Shown here in pieces: positions 1-10,214 of a stretch of 18,534 nucleotides of DNA. This DNA comes from Phellopilus nigrolimitatus (taxonomy: Eukaryota; Basidiomycota; Agaricomycetes; Hymenochaetales; Hymenochaetaceae). Positions within the stretch are counted from its first letter, which is position 1, and the number at the start of each line of letters is the position of its first letter. The notes under the pieces are model-generated. The model was given only the letters and a program-made list of their open reading frames with translations, made no database searches and was not told the origin of the DNA. Location: positions 1-18,534 of the forward strand of contig JAJOHG010000457.1 of assembly GCA_021029095.1 (NCBI GenBank), written 5' to 3'. The translations under genes and the position numbers were made by a program.

Positions 1-128
1 GACTCCGAGAAAACTCCCGAGCACAGCTAGTTTTAGCAGCTGAAAGAAAGAAAGAAAACCTTCAGCTGTGACAAGATATGTACGTAGTCAATAAACTGTG
101 GAGAAAAGATGGCACTATTCGCGCACTC

Positions 129-145
129 TTTATTTAGATTTTATT
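129..145 (-). terminator. Probable poly(A) signals of the amidohydrolase gene
   Basis: On the minus strand two AATAAA hexamers lie at 145-140 and 134-129, about 70-90 bases after the expected stop at 216, in an AT-rich stretch. The position and motif suit fungal 3'-end formation. This is inferred from motif and context only. Confidence 0.45.
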
Positions 146-215
146 TTTAAATCCTGCAGATGACTATCTTAAACAAAATTCTTTAGTTCAGCACTGATTG
201 AATATCTAGTGGAGG

Positions 216-2112
216 TTAATACACAGGCAAACCATCCTTCTTATACACCTTCCCCGCCTTCATGACAAACGAGATGCTCCCGGGGAGACAGCAGCCTCAA
301 AGTCCGCCTCAGGTCGCCCGTCGTCGCAACCAAGTCCGCCGAGAAGCCGCGCGCCAGCACGCCAAACGGCATCTCGTTGTCGCCCACCTCCGCGCGGCCC
401 TCGCGCATCTCCGCGACCCGCGCAGCCGCGCCGCGCCGCGCGCGCCCTCCCACTCCGCCGAGCGCACGCACTCCCCACCGCCGAGTGTCGCGCCGCGCAG
501 CACGTCGCGCCAGTCCGCGCCGAGGCGCACCATCAGCCGCAGCTCGAGCGCGTTGTCCCCGTGCGCGAACACGCCCGTGTCGCCCCCGCACGCGATGCGC
601 ACGCCGGACGCCCGCGCGAGCGCGAACGCCGCCTGCGCGCCCGCCCAGGCGTCCGCGGGCGGCGCGCGGCCGAGCGTGTAGTACGCGCCGAGCGTCGGCA
701 CCCACGTCGTCCCGCGCTGCGCCATGTGCGCGAAGAGCGCGGCGTCGGCGATGCCGTGCCCGTGCTCGACGCTGTCGACGCCGAGGTCGACGACCGCGCG
801 GACGGCCTCCGGCGTGGACGCGTGCGCGGCGACCTTCGCGCCGCACTGGTGGGCGGTGTCGATCAGCGCCTGCAGTTCGTCGGGCTGGAAGGTGGCGATG
901 TTCGCCTTGGACTGACGCACGGAAACGTCGGCGACGCGCGAGCGGTATCGGTAGTCTAATAAGATGTGCAGGATAGGTGTTTATTTTTCTCGCTATCTTT
1001 TTGTGAAAGGGCGCTGCACCTGCATATATCTGCGCAGGTTATATAAACAATTCAGACAATGCGCAAACCGGCTCTAGAGAACCACTTAGCGCACCTTGAT
1101 CCAGTCCGCCCCGGCCCCTATCTGCCTGCGGACGGCCTTCCTGCACTCGTCCACCCCATCAGCGACCTCGGCGCCCCTGATTCCCTGGACGCCTTCCTCA
1201 CCAACGCGAAGATTCCCCTTCGGTCCTAAAACAAAGCATCAACAGAACATCCAGACCATCAGAGCCTGTATACGCTCGCGGAAGCAGTTTGCAGGAAGGC
1301 GGCGCGGGCCCCGGCGTGCTCACCGTAGCTCCCGGTCGGGACGACCGCCCTGTTCGCGCAGAAGTAGCGCGGCCCGGGCGCTAGTGCGCCCGCGCCCGAG
1401 AGGCACCTGCGCAGCGCGAGGTCTGCGTCTTCCGCGCCCTCCGTGCCGAGGTCTCTGTGCCGAGGCGAGAGTTACCGGGGAGAGAGAGGGTCAGGCGCTG
1501 ATTGCGTTTTGTGGGCGTGCGGGGCGTGCGGCTGACCTGACGGTGGTGAACCCCGCGAGCAGGGTCGCGCGTGCGTGGTTGACCGCGCGCACGGTGCGCT
1601 CGACGAGCGGCTCGGTGGTCAGCTGGTCGTTCCAGGACGTCTCCGCGTACGGGTGCAAGAAGACTGCCGCGCAAAGTGTTAGATTAGAATAGGCCTCCTT
1701 CCAACGCGGCAGAGACAAAGGACAAAGCGCGCTCGAAGAAGAGACTGCAATGCCGCGGGGCACGAAGCTCGCAAGCCAAAGAAAAAAATCAACCGAAGCG
1801 AAGTGTGTGCGCAAGAAACGGCGGTGGGGCAAGAAAGAAGAAGAAGAAACGCGTACAATGCACGTGCGAGTCAACGAGCCCGGGGAGCACCGTCGCCCCC
1901 CTTAGGTCGACCACGCCGCGCGCACCCGCGCGCACGCGGTCCAGGTCGTCCTCCCTGAGGGTCCGCACGTCGGAGACCAATCCAGATTGGGGGTCGACGG
2001 CGACGGCCTGGTCCCGCACGAGCTCGCGCGTGCGCGGGTCGAAGAGGCGCCCGGCGAGGACGAGTATCTGTTGCGGCGGCGGCGGCGGCGGGGTCTCTTG
2101 TTGGGGTTCCAT
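216..2112 (-). CDS. Amidohydrolase (imidazolonepropionase/prolidase-like), six exons, 3' end frame-broken
   Basis: This is a metal-dependent hydrolase with a TIM-barrel fold; the substrate cannot be told from sequence. Exons, from my reading of splice sites: 2112-1857, 1663-1537, 1454-1324, 1225-1095, 1029-1020 and 955-216. They join into about 465 codons if three lost bases are allowed for, a normal length for the family. Visible motifs are the metal-binding HVH at residues 83-85 (PGLVDSHVH), the SWNDQ and GFTTVRDLGTEGA blocks, GADWIK ending at Lys215 (the lysine usually carboxylated in this family), AAHAST, SVEHGHG and GGDTGVFAHG. No signal peptide is seen. The start at 2112 gives a short proline-rich leader before the beta-strand ILVLAGRLFD. 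Near 420, 311 and 280 the frame slips by one base each time, so as written translation ends at 309 instead of 216. Homology-like text (GDNEMPFGV, DFEAAVSPG, SFVMKAGKVYKK) continues across the slips. It is either a decaying gene or a run of base-call errors. Confidence 0.85.
1020..1029 (-). other. 10-nt microexon of the amidohydrolase gene
   Basis: Exon 4 ends with the codon for Lys215 at 1095, followed by a GTGCGC donor. The next long exon starts at 955 with two bases of an Asp codon, so the bases for Ile-Tyr-Ala and the first base of Asp are missing. The bases at 1029-1020 (ATATATGCAG) supply exactly these. They are preceded by a CAG acceptor and followed by GTGCAG. The flanking introns are 65 and 64 nt, the usual size here. 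The joined protein reads WIK-IYAD-YRYR, the expected pattern in this family. No alternative junction I tried gave both the frame and the motif. Confidence 0.8.
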
Positions 2113-2817
2113 TTTGCTGCTGGTGCTGCTGGCGCGAGGGAAAGGGAAGTGCAGCTGCGGACGGAGGACGGAGGACGCCCCACGCTCGCCGTGGCCCGCC
2201 GTGCCGCGCGAATCCCCCAAGGGTCGCACGCACGCGGGCACCCGTGGCACGTCATTCGAAGGATCGGCAAGTCGATCCCGGGGGGTCGATCGCATAACGT
2301 AACAGCCAGAAACTCAAATCGAGAAAACTGAGATTTACAGCTGGCTGCAGAAACAATATTGGCCGGAGCGGGCAATTGGGACAATTGGACTCGGGCCAAA
2401 ATTTGGCGTGCGCCGTCAGCGTACTGTTGATCCGTATACTATCAGACTATCCCCTAAGCAAACCAAGTCACGGCTGAGCTGCAACATCCACGCAGACGCT
2501 TACATCCGCTGCACACGTTATATCAGCCTTCACATCTTCACTCCGAACAGAAACAAGCTCAGATTACGCCGAAAAGAGAGCACAGAGCAACATGCCATTA
2601 CCACCTCAACTCATCACTCCACTCCGTTCTGACCCACAAAATTTGCCGTCATCTGTGCAAGGCCAGCCACGAAACCGGATATCCACAAACGCTGAAACGG
2701 TGATGGTTCATTATATCGCGCTGCGGGGTGAGAGCGCGCAAGCCGCACGCGGGGCGGACCAAGAAAATATCTCTACCAATACAAAAACAAAACAAAAGAG
2801 ATGCCTACATACAGTAC

Positions 2818-2990
2818 TCCAAGAAAGAAAAAAAAAAAGAGAGAAAAAAGGAAAAAAGTGCATAGTGTGTATATACGTGCATGCATATAGCGAGCCGTGC
2901 GCAGATGGGAGACCGCGGGAAATGGTATGGCGGGTAAACAAAAAAAAAAAAAAAAAAAAAAGAAAAAGAAAAGAAAAAAAGGAGACGGAG
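2818..2990. repeat. Polypurine tract with a 22-base A run
   Basis: The plus strand from 2818 to 2858 is almost all A and G. After a short mixed stretch, an uninterrupted run of 22 A at 2940-2961 is followed by AAAAG/AAAG repeats to about 2990. It is simple-sequence DNA in the spacer between two minus-strand genes. Confidence 0.9.
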
Positions 2991-3316
2991 AACGGAAAGT
3001 GCAATTCGTGGTCTGGTCTGTTCGTGTGTCAAGAGCGGAGCGCGGAGAGCGCACGTAGTAGTAGTATACAATTTTAGGCGCGCCCAACCCGAACGAAAAA
3101 CGGGCTGAGAAACGAGGAAAGTGATAGACAGGGGGAGGGGAGAGGGGGTTTCCCGCGAAGCGCGGGGTGGGATTTTGCATCCGGAGAGCGTGTGGGGTCG
3201 TGCGTGTGTGTGTGTGGACTGTGCAGAGGAGACGGCGCTGAAAGCGGGCAGAAGCCGAAGCAAGACGAAGCAGAAGCAGAACGCGATAGGAGGCGCAAAA
3301 AATAGCGGGGAAGCGC

Positions 3317-3341
3317 GGGGGGTGGGTGGGTGGGTGGGTGG
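3317..3341 (+). repeat. (GGGT)n tract with G-quadruplex potential
   Basis: The plus strand carries GGGGGG, then GTGGGTGGGT-type repeats: five runs of at least three G, separated by single T bases. Single-base loops favour a very stable parallel quadruplex. The tract lies about 280 bases past the stop codon of the minus-strand F-box gene. Confidence 0.85.
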
Positions 3342-3620
3342 CACCGCGGGCACAAGAAAGATGGCCGAGAAGGAAGTAAGAGAGAAGAGAAGAAAGTAGT
3401 AATCGCCGAACGGGCGGGTTTCGTTTTTCCGCGGTGTGGCTCGCCAGCCAGTCGGGCAGCCAGTCAGCCGGCGCGCGCCGAGAGCGCACGAACGTGCGCC
3501 CCGCACCGCCGGTTTTGAGTTTTTCGTTCGGCGGCGGCCCGCCGGCGGGGCCATCCCGTGTGTCCATGTCGGCGTGTCGGCCGCTCGGTCAGTCAGCCGG
3601 TCGGCCGGCCGGCGGGACGC

Positions 3621-6157
3621 TCAGTCCTCGCGCTTCGACAGCGTGAACGCGCCCTCGTACGCGGGGCTGAACAGGTCGTACGCGTAGTGCCGCCAGCGGC
3701 CCGTGAAGTTCTGCCCCGCGTGCAGGTACCCGCGGAAGACCCACTTGCCCCAGAAGCGCTCGTTGACGTCGTTCTGTCGTGCGTGTGCGTGGGCGTGGTA
3801 CGGGCACAGGCGCGGGCGCGGGCGGAGGGGGTGTGGACGGGGGCGGGGCGCGCGCGAGAAATGCTGGCAGGTCAGCGGGGGTGTTCAACGGCGGGCGGAT
3901 GACGTGCGGAAACAAAAGGGGGGTTTTAAGAGACGGAATGAAAGAAAGGAGGAGGGAGGGGCGGGGGGCGGGAGTGAAGAGAGAGACGACGGGAAAGAAA
4001 GAAAGAAAGAAAGAAAGAAAGAAGGGAGGGGGGCACGCACCGGCACGGCCACCAGCACGATGAGCCCGTCCCACTCGCGCAGGCGCCCGTAGTACATGTA
4101 GTGGCACCACGCGTCGCCGTGGCGCTCCTCCGTCGTGCCCGTGAACACGATGTCCAGCACGCCGTGGCACGGGCCCTCCTCGACCGTCGCCTCCAGCTCC
4201 TCCTCCTCGTCGTGGTCGTCGTCATCGTCGTCGTCGTCATCGCTCGTGTCCGCCCCGTCCCCGCCCCCGCTGCCCTCCGCGTCGTCGACGTCCATATCCG
4301 CATCGCCGTCCATATCCTCATCCTCATCCTCATCCTCATCCTCATCCTCGTCCGCCTCGCGCCCAAGCCCCGCCTCCTCGAACGCGCGCTCGATCTCGGC
4401 GAGACGGGCGGAGCGCGCCGCACCCGCGTGCGCCGCGCGGTGCAGGCAGTACGCGCACGTCTCCTCGCTGTGGCTGCTCGGCCGCCCGGGCACGACGCTC
4501 TCGTAGCGGTGCTGGAAGCGCAGCGCGGGGTCGTGCGCGTGCTCCGTGAACGTCACCGCGTCCTATATGTCAACCAATCAAATCAAAATCAGACAGACGC
4601 GGAGAAGACAAGGAACGACGCGCGCGCGTACCGGCTCGACGTGCATGTTCAGCGGCGGGAGGTACGCGTTCAGCACGCCCTCGTCGAGGCCGTTATCCGC
4701 CGTGCGGAAGTCGACGGGCTCCTCGGGGCTCACGCAGTGGTACTCGCTCAGCGTGAGGCTGATCGGGCGGAACGTGCTGAACGGCGCGTTCTCGCTGAAG
4801 TACCCCGGCAGCAGCGGGTCCTGGATCATCGCCATGTACGAGTTCTCCTGCGGGAGCAGCATGCGCCCGACCCACCGCCCGACGAGCGCGCCCCGCGCGT
4901 ACCGCGCGAACAGGCCCGTCGCCGGCGCCGCCCACGGGTCGTAGCACCCCGCGAGGCGCTCCCAGTCCGCGTCGAAGCGCGCGCTCAGCGGGCGCAGCGG
5001 CGCGCCCGCGGGGGGCCAGGGCACGGGCGCGGCGCTGTCCGCCGCGGCGCGCTCCGCGGGCGAGAGCGCCTCGCGCCAGCCCCACGCGCCCCAGCGCAGG
5101 AGGCGCGCGCCGGGGCTCGCGTTGAACTCGTCGTAGTCCGCGCGCGTGGGGCCCGTCGGCTCGCCGCGCGCGAGCGCGTGGGCGCGGTCCTCCGGGATGC
5201 CGAGCGGCACGGGGAAGCCGCCGAGCTCGCGCCGCGCGAAGTAGAGGAGCTGCGCGGCCTGCGCGATGGGCGGGCGCGCGAGCGCGACGCGCTGTGCGAA
5301 GTGCGTGAGCTGCGCGACGGCGGCGCGGTCGGGGTACTGCGGGTATGCGCCGTGCGCGGTGACGATGGAGTGCGGGAGCTCGGGGAGCTCGTCGCGCACG
5401 AGCGGGAGCCCGTAGTGTATGTCTGCGGCGTGGAAGGCGTTGTACTGGGTCGCGGTGAGGGGAGTAGAATGGATTGAGAAGAGTAAAAAGTACGTACGCG
5501 GAAGCAGCAGATGACGAAGGGGAGAATGAGGCGGATGAGCTGCTCGCGGGCCTCGCGGCTCTCGGAGTGCAATGTTTCTGTGAGCTGCACGTCAATGCGC
5601 GCCGGAGTGCGCAGAACGGGCAGCACACACTCACCTGCGTCGGTGACCATCCACAGTATCCAGAGCCCGAGGTTGTTCACGGTGTTCTCGACGGGCCAGC
5701 CAGCGCGGGTGAGGTTCTCGTGGAGGCGGGTGCGGACGAGCCTGTCCGCAAAGTCGGGGAGGTGGGCATACTCCTTGAGGTGGACGACGTTCTTGCCGTC
5801 GCACTCTGTGAGCATGAGGTAGACGGTCCAGAGGTCCTCGGGGAGGGTGGGCGCATATATGTCGCCTGCGCGGATGCGGCGGAGGGTGACGCAGTACTTC
5901 TTGAGCTGGGCGGCGAGGCTGCGGCTGAGGAGGGCGATGGGGCCGAAGCGGCGGCGGGCTGCGGAGACGTCGAACTTTGCCTTGAAGATGCGGGCGTAGA
6001 GGTCGGAGGAGCGGCCGAGGGTGTTGTAGATGCGGCGGCAGGTTGCGAGGAGGGCGGGGAGGTGCGCTGGAGGGCCGAGGACGTCGATGCAGGCGGTCTC
6101 GACAGCGATTCTGACGAGGATCTCGTAGGGCACGGTGAGGAGACCGGGTGTGGCCAT
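3621..6157 (-). CDS. F-box domain protein, five exons
   Basis: This is a probable substrate adaptor of an SCF ubiquitin ligase. Exons: 6157-5635, 5577-5498, 5444-4632, 4562-4041 and 3773-3621, together 696 codons plus a TGA stop, with no frame problem. The N-terminus (GLLTVPYEILVRIA, then LPALLATCRRIYN and LYARIFKAKFD) has the hydrophobic pattern of an F-box at about residues 1-60. The rest is a long domain common in basidiomycete F-box proteins, with no known catalytic motif. Exon 4 holds a CxxC..H cluster (CAYCLHRAAH) followed by long Asp/Glu runs encoded by GAGGAT and GAC/GAT repeats, then a conserved-looking C-terminal domain ending in KRED. Introns are 57, 53, 69 and 267 nt. The last is long and made largely of simple repeats. 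The first is a multiple of three with no stop, so its retention would keep the frame. The degron target is unknown. Confidence 0.85.
3993..4023 (+). repeat. (GAAA)n microsatellite in F-box intron 4
   Basis: About seven GAAA units lie inside the 267-nt last intron (4040-3774) of the F-box gene. They read as TTTC on its sense strand, close to the donor. They explain much of the intron's unusual length. Confidence 0.9.
4314..4350 (-). repeat. In-frame hexanucleotide repeat coding Asp-Glu dipeptides
   Basis: The plus strand has six ATCCTC units in a row; on the coding strand they read GAGGAT and encode alternating Glu and Asp. A second run of GAC/GAT triplets at about 4217-4245 encodes poly-Asp. 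The unit is six bases, so slippage changes length without breaking frame. Confidence 0.9.
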
Positions 6158-6245
6158 GGGAGGCAGAGGGAAGGAGGAGAGGGAGAAGGAGGAGAAGGAG
6201 GAGGAGGGAGAAGAGGAAATAAATAAATAAGAAAATATAAGATAA
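6158..6245 (-). promoter_or_regulatory. Core promoter of the F-box gene
   Basis: On the minus strand the 55 bases before the ATG at 6157 are nearly all C and T (CTCCTCCTT type). Before that lies an AT-rich block with TTATTTATTTATTT and TATATTTTC at about 6217-6242. A TATA-like block followed by a pyrimidine tract running to the start codon is a common fungal promoter layout. The ATG sits in CCCATGG. Confidence 0.5.
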
Positions 6246-9200
6246 AAAGGACGCGGAGAAGTGAGAAGTGGAGGTTCAGATGATGATGAACGCGTTCGAC
6301 GGCGACTTCAATGGTCTTCCCTTTCCCTTTCCCTTTCTTTTTCTTTTTCTTTTTCGTTTTCGTTTTTTAATCTCCCTTTCAGTATACATATTTTACTCAA
6401 TTAGAAGCCGCTATCTCCGTCTTCGATTCGATTTCGATGTCGATGTCGAATTGATTGAAAGGAGAGATTGTCATAATACATGTACGCACGGCAACGTGTA
6501 CGGCCACACAAAGCGCGACGCGGGGAACGGCGACACGACGGGGAACTGGCAACGAGAGCAAATTGCGGCATGGCCGCTTCTCTTCCCTGCACGTAAAAAC
6601 GATTGCCTCCCTCGACCCGACCCGGAAGTCTGGCGGCCACGAAACGGCGTTACTACACCGCCACAGACAGCCCGAACGGGGTGCCGGTCTCCTCTCCTCC
6701 CAAACCCAAACCAATCCCGGCGCCGGCGCCGGCTCTGGCCCCGCCCGCCCGCCCGCCCGGATCCAAACTCTCCACCTAACCAATAACCAATACACACCCG
6801 CTCCCACCGCGAGTCTCGTTCCCCCGCTTCCCCCACTTCGCCTCTTCCCGCGCGTGCGCGGCAAAGCCAAGCCGCGCCGCCAAGCGTCTCTCAGCGCGTA
6901 CGTATCCCCGTCCACTCTCAGTCCTCCCCTCGGAAACCGCCGCTCGCCCACGCCGCCCTCGCGGCCGATCGCCTGCATTCTCAGTTACGCCGTCTTCGCG
7001 TCCATATATACGCGCTCGCATATCGCAATTCAGCCCCGTCGCCATCCACTCTCCCCGCTAAACCGCCGCCGCACATCCCCGTGCGCGGGCGCAGGCAGGC
7101 AAGGTTTCCGCTCCTGCGTAAGCGCGTCCACGTCCGCGTCCACGCGACCGAAAAAAGGCCTACGCAACAGGGTCCAATGCCTCATCACCGCCGACGCCGA
7201 CTCGGCCAAACTCTATTTTATACAGGTAACGAAGACGTAGCCCACACCCCGCACCGCGCACGTCCCACGTCTAATTATACCGTTCCTTCCGCCGCTTCCC
7301 CTTCTCTTACGCTCCCCTTATGCGTGCCTGGCCCACGCGCCCTTTTCCTCTACCGGTCATGAGACGAACACAATTTCCCAAATACCATCATCTTGCACTT
7401 AGCGACTCCGTGTCTATGTCGTGCCCTTTCGACATCAACGCCGAAGGTGTGTAGAGTAAATATGTGTCAAGCATGCTCCACATACAGTCATTCACCGGTC
7501 AATGGCACACTCAACTAAATTTTACTCATTTTTTACAAAATAAATTATGCTGACATGTAAATAAACTACTGAAGAACATCATCGCAAAATTTCGCGCAAA
7601 AATAAGGAGAAATGAAAGAGGTACGTACAGTGAAAACAAAAAGCTGTGACAATTTTGCTCCTCACCGCTCAATGGGACAGTAGCTTTCCCTCGCCTCATC
7701 CCAAATAGTAGAGTTTTTATCGTGTCAAGCAATTAAGTTGTCTTTGAAATCATCTAGGACACCTATGGGGCATCCATAACACCTGTGACCTGTTGGTCGT
7801 ATAGAGTGCATATATACTGCCGTTCTCAACATCCGTTCAAATCCTTCTTCATACAAAAATCACATTCACTTTAAAGAAGTTTTCTTCTTCCATTGTATAC
7901 GAGAAAACTAAAGCTGGTCCAGAGGCAGAAAACGAGTGCGGAAGGCAAAGCCTTATCGTGTCACGTCAAGTTGCAGTTACCATTTTAGCATACTTTGACT
8001 TTATTTCAAGCATTTCTCGAGCAATAACTTTCTGTTTCCATATTGCCTGGTCTCTGTCACACATGCTATTACGCAAGTATTACAAAATCGCTGAAGCGGC
8101 GTTGATCAGAGAGAAAACCCCCATGCAACGCCACATCGAAATCTCGCCAAGTCTGAATTATAACGTGAGCTTCATTTCATTTCGGTCATTATTTATGCGA
8201 ATGAGCTGAAAAAAATAAAATACAAATACACATCGGCGGCGGAGAGAGGCTGGCGACCGTGCCCCAGCCTAGACAGAAGCAATATCCGGAATGCACCACA
8301 AGGAAGCGAGGCGGGCGCTGCACAAATTGAAATAACCCGTAAAGCGTCCTGCCTGGCAGCCTGCACGCGCCGCAGCCTGGTCCGCGCCCTGTCCCGTCTT
8401 GCCTCGCCTATCCAGCTGCCGACAGCCGAACAGCGCGAACCCTATATGTACATCCCATCGGACATCGGACAGTCAATGCTCTCCAGGCCCGCTTAGGCGT
8501 CCGGACAGAAAAAAAATAATCTGCGCAGCGCGGGCATGCCGTCAGTCTTGCACGAAGACTGGCTTGTTCGGCGGGGCTACGCTACAGCCCCCGGCCGAGC
8601 ATCCAGACGAACGCCTGCCCAAAGAGATCTGCTCAGCACCCAGAGATCGGGGCCAGGCCTCTATTCGGGTCGGAGGGGGAGGCCTCTAATCCCGCCCGCA
8701 GTCGAGACAGCCGGGACGGCCCAGCGGCCTGATACAAGAGAACGAACGAGCCGCTCGCCCCAGCCAGCCTATCAGCTGTTCCCCCCGATACGAAGATTAA
8801 CCGAGCGCGCTGCGGAGGCGGGACATCGAGGATCGAAAATAGGGCCGCGAGCGGACGAGACGAGACGAGATACATGTAAATGTGCCCGATGATCGGGTCT
8901 TGTCCCCGGGGCGGCCCAGGCCCGCCCCATTAAAATGACGACATGAATTAATAGAGATACGGGAGTGGGACGCTAGCGTGTGTGAGCGGTGTGACAATAG
9001 ACAATACGGACCCACACTGATCATGACTATCACGGACGGAACCAAGCACAAAGTACGGCATTATTGCTTTGCACATGGATCGGCGCCCGAGGAGACAGCG
9101 CAGCCTTTTCAGCGACGCACTAGAAAAAAGAAAGGAAAAGAAAAAGGAGAAAAATATTTTATTGGCGCTCGATATCTGGCGACTCCGCCAGTCCTCCGCC

Positions 9201-10214
9201 GAAGTGCCCGACGCACCCGCGTCCCGCAGCGTCAGCCTTTCCCCTTCCAGCGCCGGCATGGCAGATCCTGCGCGCCCGCGCAAGGCACGAGTGCGGCGCT
9301 ACGCTGGTTCCCGCACATGTGTCACATCAGCTGCAGCTCGCTCCGCCTGTGAAGGGGTCGACGCGGTCAGCGCGCGCGCGCTCTCCAAAAATAAGTACGA
9401 CCGAATACCAAAATGGTCCCCTCGCGCGGTTGGCGCAAATTGGTTAGATGAAAGAAAGGGAACGGAGCGAGCCTTTGGCGCGACGTCCGCACGTCGGACG
9501 GGAGCTTTGCGTATATGATAACAAAGAGGTAAGCCTCGTTTCTTAGCCGCAGGTGCTGCGAGAAAGCGAGTAGAAGGGCAACGCACTCAAGAAGACTTGA
9601 TTCCGCAGCGGGCGCATCCTCGATAGAGAGCTCGGCTGTGTAAAATTAACGTAGAAATTTGGATCCGAGCCGTCTGGGGTGCCATCTGAAAGATATGTGG
9701 GAGGAACCCACGCGTGCATGGGAACGACAGAATCCCGCTAGCTACATGCAAGAGGTGGGCCCAGACGTACTCCCGAGCAGAAACGGCGCCCGGAGCGTGT
9801 TCCTCTGTAGGCGGACAACGATCCCATGCGCCGTTCAAAATAGAAGCTAGCGATTAGAGAAAAGCAATTATCAAACATACCTTCTCCTGCACTTCGGAAA
9901 AATCTATCCTGAATCGCTTTCCCCGCCGTCAAAAATGTTGTTCTTTCTTCCGCATGGGCACGCTCAAACCGGCTTTCATGCTTGCATGGTTGCACAAACG
10001 GCCAGGAACGCGCTTGTTTCTGCAGCTAGGACGTTTAACAAGTCCTGAATCACCTCTGTGATATCGCGGCTAGCTCCGGAAGATGCTGCGGGGAATTTGC
10101 AGGAGATGAAGACACTAAACGAGTTTCGGGCTTGCATTTCACCGCGACGTAAACGTTGGGGTGGCTTTTTGCCTTATCCTTTGCACGTCGACCCTCAAAA
10201 GGTGCCGTACTTGA
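6246..10214. other. Gene-poor region, nothing recognisable
   Basis: I find no gene I can support in these 4 kb. From 6246 to about 7370 the DNA is GC-rich, with a pyrimidine run at 6315-6367, a C-rich quadruplex-type tract at 6739-6760, and a TATA-like CCATATATACG near 7002 followed by pyrimidine-rich sequence. From about 7400 to 8220 it is AT-rich with many stops on both strands. From 8220 to 9600 GC-rich and mixed blocks alternate; a short GAGAC/GACGA repeat lies near 8855-8872. The open frames here are short, repetitive or without motifs. A protein-like segment appears in one plus-strand frame at about 10078-10230 (contains FRACISPRRKRWGG), but it runs into a stop and joins nothing clearly. 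Confidence 0.5.
6739..6760 (-). repeat. (GGGC)n tract with G-quadruplex potential upstream of the F-box gene
   Basis: The plus strand reads CCCC then CCGCCCG units. The minus strand, which is the sense strand of the F-box gene, has five G3 or longer runs separated by single C bases. It lies about 580 bases upstream of that gene's start codon. Confidence 0.8.

Larger units (their letters stand above)
2113..3620. other. Intergenic spacer: upstream region of the amidohydrolase gene and 3' flank of the F-box gene
   Basis: I see no convincing gene here. Frames that stay open are low-complexity shadows. From about 2800 to 3400 the plus strand is strongly purine-biased (GAAA, GGGA, runs of A), and a G-quadruplex motif sits at 3317-3341. 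Short CCAGTCAG/CGGCCGG-type repeats lie at about 3440-3480 and 3585-3615. Just before the amidohydrolase ATG the coding strand is pyrimidine-rich (2120-2150), which fits a core promoter. No clear TATA box was found there. Confidence 0.6.

Noticed and set aside
37..68. 8-bp inverted repeat (CAGCTGAA / TTCAGCTG) around a GAAA repeat
   Set aside because: It is too short, with a 16-base purine loop, and has no link to a gene. Rho-independent terminators are not expected in a fungus.
4101..5477. 458-codon open frame on the plus strand
   Set aside because: It lies antisense to F-box exons 3 and 4. It is Arg/Val/Leu-rich text produced by GC-rich codons and poly-Asp read backwards, with no start context or motif.
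6455..7240. 261-codon open frame on the plus strand
   Set aside because: It has low-complexity Pro/Arg/Thr composition, no motif, and stays open because of GC-rich DNA; the opposite strand is open too.
7828..7850. GTTCAAATCC resembling a tRNA B box
   Set aside because: The flanking bases do not pair into a T stem, and no A box at the right distance was found.
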